DNA of 64,000 nucleotides from Polyangiaceae bacterium (lineage in GTDB: Bacteria; Myxococcota_A; Polyangia; Polyangiales; Polyangiaceae): positions 1 to 64,000 of the forward strand of contig JANXOF010000016.1 in the NCBI GenBank assembly GCA_025353725.1, read 5' to 3'. Position 1 is the first letter of the stretch, and each line of letters begins with the position of its first letter. The notes under the pieces are model-generated. The model was not told where the DNA came from, made no database searches, and saw nothing but the letters and a program-made list of their open reading frames with translations. The translations under genes were made by a program, and so were the position numbers. Shown here one piece after another: positions 1 to 9,023 of this stretch.

Positions 1-135
1 CCGCGTCGTCCGCGTCGTCCGCGTCGTCCGCGTCGTCCGCGTCGTCCGCGTCGTCCGCGTCGTCCGCGTCGTCCGCGTCGTCCGCGTCGTCCGCGTCGTC
101 CGCGTCGTCCGCGTCGTCCGCGTCGTCCGCGTCGT
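1..135. repeat. Tandem repeat, 15 perfect copies of a 9-bp unit
   Basis: The unit CCGCGTCGT is repeated 15 times without error from base 1 to 135, and the array is cut by the window edge, so the true copy number is at least 15. It lies in frame within the RNase E/G gene on the minus strand, where each unit encodes Asp-Asp-Ala. The array is therefore a coding minisatellite and a likely site of copy-number change by slippage that keeps the frame. Confidence 0.97.
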
Positions 136-1066
136 CGTCACCGAGCGAAACTGCAGAGCCTTCGGGAAGCGAACGATGAGAGTCGAGGTCGAGGTCTACC
201 TCGATAGAACCACTCTGCCCGGTGAGAAGCAGTTCGTCAGCGGAACCCTCGGCCGGCGGGATGACAGACTCGGCCCGAAAAGGAAGGGGCTCCACTTTAG
301 GCAACGTCCGCGCAGGGAGCGGATTCGAGCGCGATCGACGCGACGGCCCCGTTGAGGCATCGTCCGAGGAAGCTACCTCGGCGGAAGGAGAACGCCCGCT
401 GGGCGGACGACCATGACGCAACGCCCCACGTCGGCTTTGAGAGGCCCCTTCTTGCCGCGGACCCGCCTCGCGCTGCGGCGGAGCGTTCGATGATTCTTCA
501 GGCCAATTGGCATAGGACACCGTCGCCTCTAGGTCGTGCGGGCCCTCGGGGGTCGGTTCGTCAAGGTCGCCCTGCTCCGACGGAAGAGCGCGTAGGTCAT
601 GCTCTCGCGACGTCGGCGTCACCGCTGAACGATCCTCTAGGAGTGCCGCGGCGGGTGCAACGACGTCCGCCGCGACCGACGCCGTCTCAACCGCCGCAGC
701 CTCCAAGGCCACAGCCTCATCTTCCTCAGAAAGTTCGGCCTCGGACGTCGACGTATGCGCATCGACGACAGGCCCGTCGTCCTTCGTGCGGGCGAGCTTC
801 CGACCGCCGGCCAGATACTCGTCGAAGTCATCTGGCCGAATGAGATCTTCGACGTGCAAGAACGCCGCACGTTCCTGCCCTATATCGATGAACGCAGCCT
901 GCAAGCCTGGCAGTACACGCGTGACTTTGCCGAGGTAGACGTTGCCGACAGTGCTTAATTGCCGACCCTTTCGCTCAATGTGGAGCTCGGCAATAATGCC
1001 GTCTTCGATCAGTGCAGCGCGCGTTTCGCGAAAATCACAACTCAATACGAGGATGTTCTTAGCCAT
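1..1066 (-). CDS. Ribonuclease E/G family protein, N-terminal part (runs off left edge)
   Basis: The frame starts at an ATG at 1066 with GGAAAG upstream and stays open to the window edge (355 codons). Residues 1-75 match the start of the RNase E/RNase G family: the ETRAALIEDG lead-in, then the opening of the S1 RNA-binding domain (GNVYLGKVTRVLPGLQAAF, followed by FLHVED). Known family role: endoribonuclease of rRNA maturation and mRNA decay. From about residue 77 the frame enters at least 255 residues of low-complexity sequence rich in Glu, Asp, Ser, Ala, Pro and Arg, ending at the edge in Asp-Asp-Ala repeats. The rest of S1 and the catalytic domain must lie outside. Whether it is Rne or Rng cannot be decided from this part. 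Confidence 0.88.
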   Translation of the reverse strand, partial: MAKNILVLSCDFRETRAALIEDGIIAELHIERKGRQLSTVGNVYLGKVTRVLPGLQAAFIDIGQERAAFLHVEDLIRPDDFDEYLAGGRKLARTKDDGPVVDAHTSTSEAELSEEDEAVALEAAAVETASVAADVVAPAAALLEDRSAVTPTSREHDLRALPSEQGDLDEPTPEGPHDLEATVSYANWPEESSNAPPQREAGPRQEGASQSRRGALRHGRPPSGRSPSAEVASSDDASTGPSRRSRSNPLPARTLPKVEPLPFRAESVIPPAEGSADELLLTGQSGSIEVDLDLDSHRSLPEGSAVSLGDDDADDADDADDADDADDADDADDADDADDADDADDADDADDADDA

Positions 1067-1969
1067 CGACGAGATATACTTTCCCGCCTGAGGTGAGCAT
1101 CGAGCCACGGCATGCCGGTACCGCGAGTGAACCTGCGCGTTGCCCCACACGAAGCTCGACCCACGCCAAGCTCCGTGCCCGTAATGGAACACAGGCGCGC
1201 CATCAGCGCTGCGTGGTTAAAGTTGTAGTTGGGGGAGCGTGACTCGGTCGACATCTTCAGTACCACCCCCAAAGGGGTGAAAGCTCGTTTGCGCCTCAGG
1301 CGTTGGTCATAACGGGGTGACCTGCACAAGCAGGCAACCTTAGACCGTTGATTTTAAGTTCCGAAACCGGCCCACCTGCGAAATCAATTGGGCAAAACCT
1401 TCGGCAACTCGACGTAGCCGCACGGCTAATCGCGTTCCCTACCTTTGTAGTTACCGGAAGTTACTTCCCGGCGCCATGCGAATCGTCTTGACGCATGCAT
1501 GGCGAAAGCAAGTTCTTCGCAGTCGACCATTCGTTACGCGGTAGTCGGCCGAAGATTATAGGGTAGCGGCCCTGCCACACCCTTCCGCGCTACCGTTGCT
1601 CCGTTTCCGGTCTGGCGGGGTTCACGCTTCCGAGTCGGCAGGGCCACACGCGACAGTGAAAGTTGAGAAGGGCGGCTCAGACACGGCATCAATCGAGTGA
1701 AACGACCTTCGCCGTAACCCACGTTTCTGCCTACCCAACTGTCGGAGGGGTAGGTAGATCCGTTCGGTGGCGGAGTCGAGCAATACCGGCATCAAAGTGA
1801 GCTGCACTAGAGACAAAGTGCGCAAAGGACTTTTTTAGGGCATCGGCATAGACCGACAGGGCGAACCCGCGAAGTTCACGGTTGATCTCTGCGGTCGCGA
1901 TGGCACTGTCCGCACGGCCCGCCGCGCAGGGTCCGAGAGCATCCGTTCGGAAGGCTGGGGGAGGTGGTT
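1067..1969. other. 0.9 kb non-coding interval between RNase E/G and M4 protease genes
   Basis: No convincing gene is seen on either strand; the short open frames lack ribosome sites and family resemblance. It should hold the divergent promoters of the two flanking genes. Three small perfect hairpins cluster 225-270 bases upstream of the RNase E/G start: CACCCC-CAAA-GGGGTG at 1264-1279, CGCCT-C-AGGCG near 1292-1302, and CCTGC-ACAA-GCAGG at 1321-1334. A further inverted repeat (CCGGAAG/CTTCCCGG) lies near 1454-1472. These could belong to a structured mRNA leader, which is inference only. Confidence 0.5.
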
Positions 1970-4333
1970 ATGCATTCGAGGCTCCGTTCGGCTCCATTCT
2001 TGGTCGTCTCGACGTGCATCACTGCGAGCCTCTGGGGGTTCGCTCCCTCCGCTCTCGCCGACCCCTTGCGTAACCTTTCCGTAGCCACGCCAGGTGAAAC
2101 GGGGCACGTGAAAGCGCTCCGCGCCACTCATCCCGCCGCCGTGGAAGCACGAGCCCGACTCTTCGTAGGGATTCGCGCGCCGGCATCTTCGGCGCTCGAC
2201 CCCCTGCGAGCGATGGCGTTCGATCGCGTCGGCAACGCCGACTTGATCGTGCTGTTTGCGCAAATGCACGGGGGGCTGCCGGTCATCGGGCGCGGGGCCG
2301 CCGTTCGGATGTCCCGGAGCGGCGACGAACTCCTCACGAGCGTCGACCTCGAAGGAGAGCTTCCCTCAACAGATCCGAGCCTCTCCGCAGGTGACGCCGC
2401 AGCCATCGGCGCAGGCTACAGTGCGTTCAACGTGACCCGCGAGCACGCCCACTTGGCCGTTTGGCCACTTATGGGAGGAGGTGCACGCCTCGCCTACCTT
2501 GTGCTCCCCTCGGTCCCGGTGGGCGTCGCCCGCGCACCGCGCATCATCGTGGACGCCCAGACCGGGCACGTCCTCGATGCGCGCGACCTTGTGCAGTTTG
2601 CGAAGGCGGAGGTCTTCCGATTCAATCCGACGTCGACCCCTCAACTCGAACAGCTCGAGCTCGCGCTCGCGCCGGGCAAAACGCTCTCGAATCCATTCCT
2701 TGCATCCTACAACTGCATCGATCGCAAGACAGTTCGGGAATTCGACGTCCCAGGCGGCAAGGCCAAGATTCACGTCTGCGACATTGACCAGCTCGCAACG
2801 GCAGACGAGGAGACAGGAGACTTCCTCGCCTACCCGCCGAGCGACCTACCCGGCGAAGCCGCCTCACGCAGCGACGCGTTTTCCGAACTTTCGATGTATT
2901 ATCATGCGGCCAAAGCGTACGACTTCTTCCGCCAGCTGCAGGGCGATTCGGAGGCACAGGTCACGGACGATAAGCCTCTTCGCGTAGTCGCCAATCTGCA
3001 GACACCCGCGGGTATTCTGTCGGGAAACATTGATTCAGCTTCGAACCCGAATACGGCTCTCGACCTCTTCTCGAACGCTTTTTTCTCTCCGGCCGGTGGC
3101 GGTGCAGGCAGCGCGTTCGAGCAGCTCTATGGAGTGAAGGGCGGCGGACTCTGGTTTGGCCAAGGCCCAAGGCGAGACTATGCGTATGACGGCGATGTCG
3201 TTTACCACGAGTTTACTCACGCTGTCGTCGACCACAGCCTGAAACTTGTCGGTTGGCACGTCGACGCGCGCGGAGCCATCGACTCGCCAGGAGCGATGAA
3301 CGAAGCGCTCGCGGACTATTTTTCGTCTGCAATGACCGGCGACCCAAACGTCGGGGAATACGCGTCGCAGGACTTGTCCCAAAGTTCCACCGTCATTCGC
3401 ACCCTCGCGAACGACGACGCTTGCCCGCAATCGCTCATCGGCGAGGTTCATTACGATTCTACGCTCTTTTCGGGAGCACTTTGGACGGCGCGCACATCGC
3501 TTCAAGAAAGCGACCGACGCAGCTTCGACGCCGCTCTCTACAGGGCAATGCGTACGAGTGCAGGCCGCGGTGACCTTGGTTTCGAAGACCTCGCAAAACT
3601 GTTTCTCGTCACACTCGAGATTGACTTACCCGCAGGCGCGAAGGCGCTTGAAGCAAGTATGACTACGCGCGGCATTCTGCCCGCTTGCGAGCGCATTTTC
3701 GAAACGAAAAAAGGGCTCGTCAAAGCTCTCGACCCGTCGGCCGGTGGCTTCGCTTCGCCCGGACTCGAGTCGCTTCCGGTGGGTGAACTCGCACCCGGGA
3801 TGATTCAGATTCATCAGAAAGTGTCAGCGAGTGACGCCAACCTCGAGGTCTCCCTCGCTGCGCCGCGCGCCGGAAGCGCAAGCGGTACGATGAGGAAAAA
3901 TGGCACTTCGTTTGCCCCCGTGGCGCTTGTAAAGTTCGGAAAGCCCGTAACGTGGACGGTGTCTCGAGGCGTCGCGGCTCATGATGCCGACAAGGCAGTC
4001 GCCATGTCGAAAGAAAGTCGCCCGAGCGCCCACTTCGCAATCCCCGAGGGAACAACCGACGCTTATGTGCAAATCGCAAATAAAGGCGATGCCGACGGCG
4101 CGTACAACAATGTCAAACTGGAACTCTCGGCCGCGACCGTTGTCGCACCTCCGAAGCCATCGTCGATCAAAACCCCAGTCGTGCCACCGAGCGCAGAGAG
4201 CACGTCGCCGTCCAAAGGCTGCTCCGCTTCGCCCGCTCCTTCCGCGCCCCCAACGGCTCTTGGCGGAATTGCTTTAGCCGCGTTCGCGCTCGCGGCGGCC
4301 TTCCGAAGACGCCGCGTGCGCAGAAGCTGCTAA
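1970..4333 (+). CDS. Secreted M4-family (thermolysin-like) metalloprotease with MYXO-CTERM-like tail
   Basis: The product has 787 residues. ATG 1970 is chosen because GGGGGAGG sits 5 bases before it; a GTG at 1964 would overlap that site. An N-terminal signal peptide ends near the SALADP stretch. The next 200 residues look like the FTP/PepSY propeptide of M4 proteases. The catalytic zinc site is HEFTH (His413, Glu414, His417) with the third ligand in GAMNEALADY (Glu445), the gluzincin M4 arrangement. The last 40 residues read KGCSAS, a Pro/Ala linker, a hydrophobic helix and an RRRRVRR end, which is the layout of the myxobacterial MYXO-CTERM sorting tail. Family knowledge predicts a zymogen that is exported, surface anchored or released, and degrades extracellular protein. 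Confidence 0.92.
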   Translation: MHSRLRSAPFLVVSTCITASLWGFAPSALADPLRNLSVATPGETGHVKALRATHPAAVEARARLFVGIRAPASSALDPLRAMAFDRVGNADLIVLFAQMHGGLPVIGRGAAVRMSRSGDELLTSVDLEGELPSTDPSLSAGDAAAIGAGYSAFNVTREHAHLAVWPLMGGGARLAYLVLPSVPVGVARAPRIIVDAQTGHVLDARDLVQFAKAEVFRFNPTSTPQLEQLELALAPGKTLSNPFLASYNCIDRKTVREFDVPGGKAKIHVCDIDQLATADEETGDFLAYPPSDLPGEAASRSDAFSELSMYYHAAKAYDFFRQLQGDSEAQVTDDKPLRVVANLQTPAGILSGNIDSASNPNTALDLFSNAFFSPAGGGAGSAFEQLYGVKGGGLWFGQGPRRDYAYDGDVVYHEFTHAVVDHSLKLVGWHVDARGAIDSPGAMNEALADYFSSAMTGDPNVGEYASQDLSQSSTVIRTLANDDACPQSLIGEVHYDSTLFSGALWTARTSLQESDRRSFDAALYRAMRTSAGRGDLGFEDLAKLFLVTLEIDLPAGAKALEASMTTRGILPACERIFETKKGLVKALDPSAGGFASPGLESLPVGELAPGMIQIHQKVSASDANLEVSLAAPRAGSASGTMRKNGTSFAPVALVKFGKPVTWTVSRGVAAHDADKAVAMSKESRPSAHFAIPEGTTDAYVQIANKGDADGAYNNVKLELSAATVVAPPKPSSIKTPVVPPSAESTSPSKGCSASPAPSAPPTALGGIALAAFALAAAFRRRRVRRSC

Positions 4334-4344
4334 CGCTCAGCGCA

Positions 4345-4360
4345 AACCGCTTCCGCGGTT
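4345..4360. terminator. Possible bidirectional terminator hairpin between convergent genes
   Basis: AACCGC-TTCC-GCGGTT forms a perfect 6-bp stem with a 4-base loop, 11 bases after the stop of the M4 protease and touching the stop codon of the convergent gene. There is no U tract on either strand, so intrinsic termination is uncertain. Confidence 0.4.
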
Positions 4361-4946
4361 AGAATGTCCCGCCGAGGCCAACGGTGCCTCCGCCGCGAGC
4401 GGCTCGCGCTTGGGGAACCCACGTCAGCCCGGTCTTTGCTTGCTTCCGCTCAGTCGCAGAAACGCTGAAGCCGACAACGGCGAGTGCTGCTCCGCCTATT
4501 TGGAGCATCGTTGGGACCCAGGCCATCACTGCGATAATATCGTCCAGCCATTGAACGCGTAGAAATTCGCACCCAAGCGCCGAATTTGTACACCCGTCGC
4601 CTCGCGCGGCTAGCTCGCGCGCCCGCGCTTCCGACTGAGCTACCGCGGCTCGGCGATCGGGGTCGGCGCGGTAGAGCGCATGCCCGACAAACGGGATAGC
4701 GAGCTTGAGCTGTGCCGCCCCTCCGCAGTCACGGTCGCAATAGAGTACAGAAAACACGTCGAGGCTGTACCCGAGGACGGCGGCCGAAACGCCAACGAAC
4801 CCCACGACCTTGGCGGGTGACGGCCCTCCGCGGCGGGCCGTCGAAGGGGCCGGTTTCGCTGGCGGTTCGTCAGCTTGAGCGGGCAACGCGAAAGACATCG
4901 AAAGTGAGAGTGCAACCATGATCCCCGCAACCCGAGAGAACAGCAT
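4359..4946 (-). CDS. Exported or membrane protein of unknown function, 195 aa
   Basis: I do not recognise this family. The product begins with a typical signal peptide (MLFSRVAGIMVALSLSMSF, cleavage expected after LPAQA). A Pro/Arg-rich linker follows, then hydrophobic stretches at about residues 47-66 and 140-163. Between them lies a hydrophilic part with Cys pairs (CDRDC near 70; two more Cys near 118 and 125) that could form disulfides. The C-terminus is Gly-rich and ends TVGLGGTF. The layout suggests an inner-membrane protein facing the periplasm. It converges with the M4 protease gene, 25 bases from its stop, and stands alone. Confidence 0.7.
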   Translation of the reverse strand: MLFSRVAGIMVALSLSMSFALPAQADEPPAKPAPSTARRGGPSPAKVVGFVGVSAAVLGYSLDVFSVLYCDRDCGGAAQLKLAIPFVGHALYRADPDRRAAVAQSEARARELAARGDGCTNSALGCEFLRVQWLDDIIAVMAWVPTMLQIGGAALAVVGFSVSATERKQAKTGLTWVPQARAARGGGTVGLGGTF

Positions 4947-5195
4947 TCGCCGAACCTAACGTCCGAGCTCCGACCAAACAAATGACACGAGCTGACCTTT
5001 ACCCGGAGGTCAGCTCAGGACTCGTCCGATGCACGCCTCAACCACCCAAGGCCGAGCGTTCTCGCTTGCTTGAGTAAGGTACCGCTGCTCGGCGAGTCAG
5101 GGCGCGCGGTTGGAGCCCAGGCGCGTTCGTTTGCCCTGAGGGCCGTTACCGTTCTACCGTCCTCGGTTGTGAGTCCGTTATCCGAGGTTGGGTTC

Positions 5196-6008
5196 GTGGC
5201 GCAACGCGAGCTCCGCAAGAGCTTTCGCAGCGCCAAGGGCGTTGTTCTTCTCTTTTTGTCACTTTTGGGGGGCACAGCCGCGACGCTCATCCTTGCCTGG
5301 ATCCAGCAACAGGTCCGAGACAGGCTCCCTGATCCCTCTCCAGAAGGCATGCAGGCGGCGCGCGAAGTCGCGTTGACCGCCGCGTTCGGCGACCCGATGA
5401 CGGGACACTCGCTCGCATTGGCCCCAGAGGTCCTGCTCGCCGTGTTCTTCATCACGGTGTCGCTCACGCCGCTCCTCATCTCGCTCCTCGGCTTTGACAG
5501 CGTTGCAGGGGACCTTCAACACAAGACCGTTCGCTACTGGACGCTCCGAACCCGGCGGGCCTCGTACATGGTTGGAAAGTGGCTCGGTGTTTGGGCGACC
5601 GTATCGGCCATCACCCTAACGATGCACGCCGTCATTTGGGTCGTATGCATCGTTCGCGGCGAAGCCCCGGCGGCGACCACACTAAGTTGGGGAGCGCGAC
5701 TATGGCTTATCACGCTGCCCATGAGTGCCGCCTGGTGCGCGCTGACCACGTTCGTGAGTTCGTTATTCAAAACGCCCATCGTGGCTCTTTTGGCGACCTT
5801 TGCCTCGTTTTTTGGCCTTTGGGTCGTTTACCTGCTCGGCCTTCGCTACGACATCACAGCCCTCACGTATGCCTATCCGAACACGTTTGACAGATTCCTT
5901 ATCCATGCACGCGCGGATCGTTGGATGACCGGTCTTGGGGCGTGCGCATTGATGACGGCACTCTACGTCGGCGCGAGCTCTCTCATCTTTACAAAGAGGG
6001 ACGTATGA
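5196..6008 (+). CDS. ABC-2 type transporter permease
   Basis: This is the membrane subunit of an ABC exporter, judged by about six hydrophobic segments, an N-terminal AQRELRKSFRSAKG entry typical of ABC-2 permeases, a short loop with DSVAGDLQHKTVRYW, and the downstream ATPase. GTG 5196 is preferred as start because GAGG lies 8 bases upstream; the frame also stays open to a TTG at 5070, but that extra stretch is hydrophilic and has no ribosome site. The stop overlaps the start of the ATPase gene (ATGA), so the two are translationally coupled. The substrate cannot be told from sequence. Confidence 0.85.
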   Translation: MAQRELRKSFRSAKGVVLLFLSLLGGTAATLILAWIQQQVRDRLPDPSPEGMQAAREVALTAAFGDPMTGHSLALAPEVLLAVFFITVSLTPLLISLLGFDSVAGDLQHKTVRYWTLRTRRASYMVGKWLGVWATVSAITLTMHAVIWVVCIVRGEAPAATTLSWGARLWLITLPMSAAWCALTTFVSSLFKTPIVALLATFASFFGLWVVYLLGLRYDITALTYAYPNTFDRFLIHARADRWMTGLGACALMTALYVGASSLIFTKRDV

Positions 6009-7030
6009 CGCCCGAGCTCGCCACGAAGCCTGAACCAAACGCCGACCCCGTATTCCTCGTCGAAGGCGCAAAGAAGAGCGCAAAGAAGCCTATCGAAATC
6101 GCGATAAGGCTCACCAAAGTGACGAAGCGATTCGGAGCGAAAACGGCCGTCGAAGGCGTCAGTCTGAAAATCCGCGCCGGATCTGTTTACGGACTCATCG
6201 GCCCGAACGGCGCCGGCAAAACGACAACGTTCTCGATGATGGCTGGGTTTCTCAAGCCCACCGAGGGCGCGATCGAGATACTCGGTTACCCTCCCGACCG
6301 CGTCGACGAACTGCGTTCACGCATCGGCGTCCTCCCTCAGGATGCGTTGCTCCCGGGCGCGGATAAAGTCGGGGAGTTTCTTTTGCACATGGCACGACTT
6401 CAGGGCGTCGCTCCGTCCGGCGTCGAAGCCTCCGCGCGTGAGGTGCTCGAAGAAGTCGAAGGCCGCGACTGGTGGAACGTGAAGTGCGGGGCGCTTTCGC
6501 ACGGAATGGCCAAGCGCGTTCAACTCGCGCAAGCGCTCATCGGTGATCCCGAAGTCGTCCTTCTTGACGAACCCACGGCGGGTCTCGACCCTCGCGTGGC
6601 CTACGAGGTGCGGCAGATCATCAAGTCGCGCAAAGGGCGCTGTACGCTCGTGGTCTCGAGCCACAACCTGGCCGAACTCGAGGAGGTATGCGACAGCGCG
6701 TGCATTCTCGACCGCGGTCGTGTGGTGGCCTCGGGCTCGATGACCGAGCTCACGGCCTCGAGCGAGGAGATTCGAATCAAGCTATCGCCGGGGCCTGCTC
6801 CGATCGCCTTCGTACGCGAACTTCCGATGGTGAAGCGCGTGGAATGGGACGAGGAGCGACGCGACCTCGTCGTCTACTTCGACCGAAGCGGCGGCTCCGT
6901 TGGCACGAGTGTCGACGCAGAGCACGTCATTGGCGCTGTTCTATGGGTTCTCCTACAGAATCAAGCGCGCATTAGCGCCGTATCGAAGGGTCGCGGGCTT
7001 GAACAACGCGTCATGGAGCTCACGGATTGA
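6005..7030 (+). CDS. ABC transporter ATP-binding protein
   Basis: This 341-residue nucleotide-binding subunit has Walker [10 protein letters not shown], signature LSHGMAKRVQLAQAL, Walker B VVLLDEPTAGLDP and the H-loop SSHN. The signature has LSHGM in place of the usual LSGGQ, which is common in the exporter-type ABC-2 ATPases. About 25 polar residues precede the domain, and an extra C-terminal domain of about 90 residues follows, as in CcmA/DRA-type ATPases. The ATG at 6005 overlaps the permease stop and has GAGGG upstream; an in-frame extension to 5921 lies inside the permease gene and is not needed. With the permease it forms an exporter; the next gene is also coupled. Confidence 0.92.
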   Translation: MTPELATKPEPNADPVFLVEGAKKSAKKPIEIAIRLTKVTKRFGAKTAVEGVSLKIRAGSVYGLIGPNGAGKTTTFSMMAGFLKPTEGAIEILGYPPDRVDELRSRIGVLPQDALLPGADKVGEFLLHMARLQGVAPSGVEASAREVLEEVEGRDWWNVKCGALSHGMAKRVQLAQALIGDPEVVLLDEPTAGLDPRVAYEVRQIIKSRKGRCTLVVSSHNLAELEEVCDSACILDRGRVVASGSMTELTASSEEIRIKLSPGPAPIAFVRELPMVKRVEWDEERRDLVVYFDRSGGSVGTSVDAEHVIGAVLWVLLQNQARISAVSKGRGLEQRVMELTD

Positions 7031-7983
7031 AGTCTTCTCGCGGCTCTGCCGAACACGCGCGGATCGACGCCAACCTTGCTGTCGGCTACGAGTTTCCGCC
7101 GCAGACATCGAGCTACGTGGAACGAGACCTCTCGCTGTACGCACTCGGGGTCGGGTTCGGAGCCAGACTCGGCGACGACACGGACCTCGCTTATATCGAC
7201 GAAAGCAACCCTCGCTTTCGAGCACTTCCGACATTCGGCGCGGCGCATGCGCAAGGCGTCTTTTTCGAGATGGCGAAGAGAGGAGTGAAAGCGCCGGGGC
7301 TACATTACGGGCTGGAACGCGTTCTTCATCATGAGCAGTACACGGAGGTAAGGCGTCCGCTGCCCGCGCGCGCGACTCTCACGCACAAGGGAAAAGTCAA
7401 AGCAGTCCTCGACAGAGGTCGCAGTGCTGTCGTTGTGACAGCCATGACGAGCTACGACGACAGCGGGCAAGAACTTGTCTACAACGAGTTCTCCGTTTTG
7501 GTGCGCGGCATGGGCGGCTTTTGCGCCGAGGGCGGGGCAAAGGTTCCGAGCGCCCAGCAAGTGGAAACGCTCGACGTCAGCCAAGTGCTCGCTCGACCCC
7601 CCGACGCTATCGTCGCCGAAACTATTCCCGAAAACCAAGCGATGATCTATCGACTCTCCGGCGATATGAACCGGCTTCACATCGACCCTTTCTTCGCTAA
7701 GAAGTTTGGCTTTAGACGACCGATACTCCACGGACTTTGCACATTTGGCGTAGCCGCTCGGCATCTCGTCAAAGCCCACTCCTCGCGCGGCGGAGGTGAT
7801 CTAAAGAGCCTCCGAGCACGCTTCTCGGGCGTCGTCTTTCCCGGCGAAACGCTTCAAACGGAAATGTGGTTTGAGGCGGCAAATACGATTGTCTTTCAAT
7901 GCCGAGACGTCGCGAGAAAATCCGTCGTTCTCTCGAACGCCGCTGTCGAATTTCACTCTCTCGAGTTGGCAGACGGAACGTAG
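7027..7983 (+). CDS. MaoC-like (R)-enoyl-CoA hydratase 2, double hotdog protein
   Basis: The 318-residue length fits the two-hotdog hydratase-2 family. The second half carries the hydratase-2 signature YRLSGDMNRLHIDPFFA, with the catalytic Asp and His pair, followed by GFRRPILHGL. The first half (VERDLSLYALGVG) is the degenerate hotdog that shapes the acyl pocket. The known family reaction is reversible hydration of trans-2-enoyl-CoA to (R)-3-hydroxyacyl-CoA, in beta-oxidation or PHA supply. The start is a TTG overlapping the ATPase stop (TTGA) with GGAG upstream, so it is the third gene of this operon. Its 3' end overlaps the convergent protease gene by 31 bases. Confidence 0.88.
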   Translation: MKSSRGSAEHARIDANLAVGYEFPPQTSSYVERDLSLYALGVGFGARLGDDTDLAYIDESNPRFRALPTFGAAHAQGVFFEMAKRGVKAPGLHYGLERVLHHEQYTEVRRPLPARATLTHKGKVKAVLDRGRSAVVVTAMTSYDDSGQELVYNEFSVLVRGMGGFCAEGGAKVPSAQQVETLDVSQVLARPPDAIVAETIPENQAMIYRLSGDMNRLHIDPFFAKKFGFRRPILHGLCTFGVAARHLVKAHSSRGGGDLKSLRARFSGVVFPGETLQTEMWFEAANTIVFQCRDVARKSVVLSNAAVEFHSLELADGT

Positions 7984-8852
7984 GCCGAGGAAGTGCCGAG
8001 TGGAGCCGTTTCCCGGACCGCGGTAGGGCCATTAATACGCTCCTGAATCCAAGTCGTAAACGAGCTCACCCGCGCGTACATTCCTGGAAATTTCGGATCC
8101 GCACAGCCCTCTCCCCAGCTAACGATTCCTACCAAGACCTTGCGCCCATTGGCGTCGACGATAAGTGGACCGCCGCTGTCTCCCTGACACGAATCTTTGC
8201 CTGGGGCGGAAGCGCCGATCTGATCGCTAGTGATAACCGTCTGGCTGCCATAAGCCGTTTGCGAAGCCTGATTACTTACAAGGTTTACGTTTACCGTTTG
8301 CAGCCTATCAGGACTTGAGCCGCCCGATCTTCGCGTTCCCCAGCCGGTCACGGTGGCGACCCGCCCGGGATCCGTGAGTCCGGCTCCCGCTTCGCTTGGT
8401 GTTGCGAGCGGAATGGCCTTCGCATTCGGCCCCGAGAGGTCGAGCGGCGCGGAAAGCCGAAGGAGAGTCGCGTCTCTTCCAGACGTCGGGTCGACGAAGC
8501 CCGGGAATGTGATGACCTCTGCCACCGTGCGAATCTGAGCCTGAGTTCGAAGGGCGCTCAAACGAGCGACTCCCGCGGCGACTCGATTACCCTCGCGCAC
8601 TTCGCAATGACTGGCCGTCAAGATCCAATTCGCATTCAAGATAGAGCCGCCGCAGAACTGCTGCAGGGACGAAGAAAGCACGGCGACCTGCCAGGGAGCT
8701 GCCGTGATCGGCGTATTGACGCCACCAACGATAGGGGCTTCGTTCGTTGCGATAGGACCGTCCGCCTCGACCCCCGACCCCTCAATCTGAAGCCCGCAAC
8801 CACTCACCACTACGGCCAGCAAAACGCATTCAACGAGTGACGAATATTTCAT
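7953..8852 (-). CDS. Trypsin-like serine protease (family S1), lipoprotein
   Basis: A type II signal peptide with lipobox VSGC (Cys19) suggests membrane anchoring. Mature trypsin fold features follow: IVGG at 41-44 as the activation N-terminus, His82 in TASHC, Asp127 in GRDATLLRL, Ser226 in GDSGGP, and Asp220 six residues before the serine, which predicts cleavage after Arg or Lys. The catalytic triad is complete, and Cys pairs around His82 and Ser226 fit the usual disulfides. ATG 8852 has GAGGA upstream. The gene is single; about 20 C-terminal residues extend past the protease domain into the overlap with the hydratase gene. Confidence 0.93.
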   Translation of the reverse strand: MKYSSLVECVLLAVVVSGCGLQIEGSGVEADGPIATNEAPIVGGVNTPITAAPWQVAVLSSSLQQFCGGSILNANWILTASHCEVREGNRVAAGVARLSALRTQAQIRTVAEVITFPGFVDPTSGRDATLLRLSAPLDLSGPNAKAIPLATPSEAGAGLTDPGRVATVTGWGTRRSGGSSPDRLQTVNVNLVSNQASQTAYGSQTVITSDQIGASAPGKDSCQGDSGGPLIVDANGRKVLVGIVSWGEGCADPKFPGMYARVSSFTTWIQERINGPTAVRETAPLGTSSAYVPSANSRE

Positions 8853-9023
8853 TCAAGTCCTCACTAGCGATTGGAGCCACTTAGGGCCACCTGACGCAGA
8901 TACCCTAAACCCGACGCGTCCAACTTCAAAAGAATGTTCACGGCTTGCAAGGCGCGGAGACGTCATAGAAATTACCGCAGCAAAGGTATTCTCTACCCTT
9001 CGGTCAGCCTTGCCGGAAAAAGC

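Noticed and set aside
1-135. Dense direct repeats at the left edge as a CRISPR array
   Set aside because: The units are contiguous 9-mers without spacers and lie in a coding frame.
1042-1329. Open frame of 95 codons on the minus strand upstream of RNase E/G
   Set aside because: No ribosome site, no family resemblance, and it overlaps the clear start of the RNase gene in another frame.
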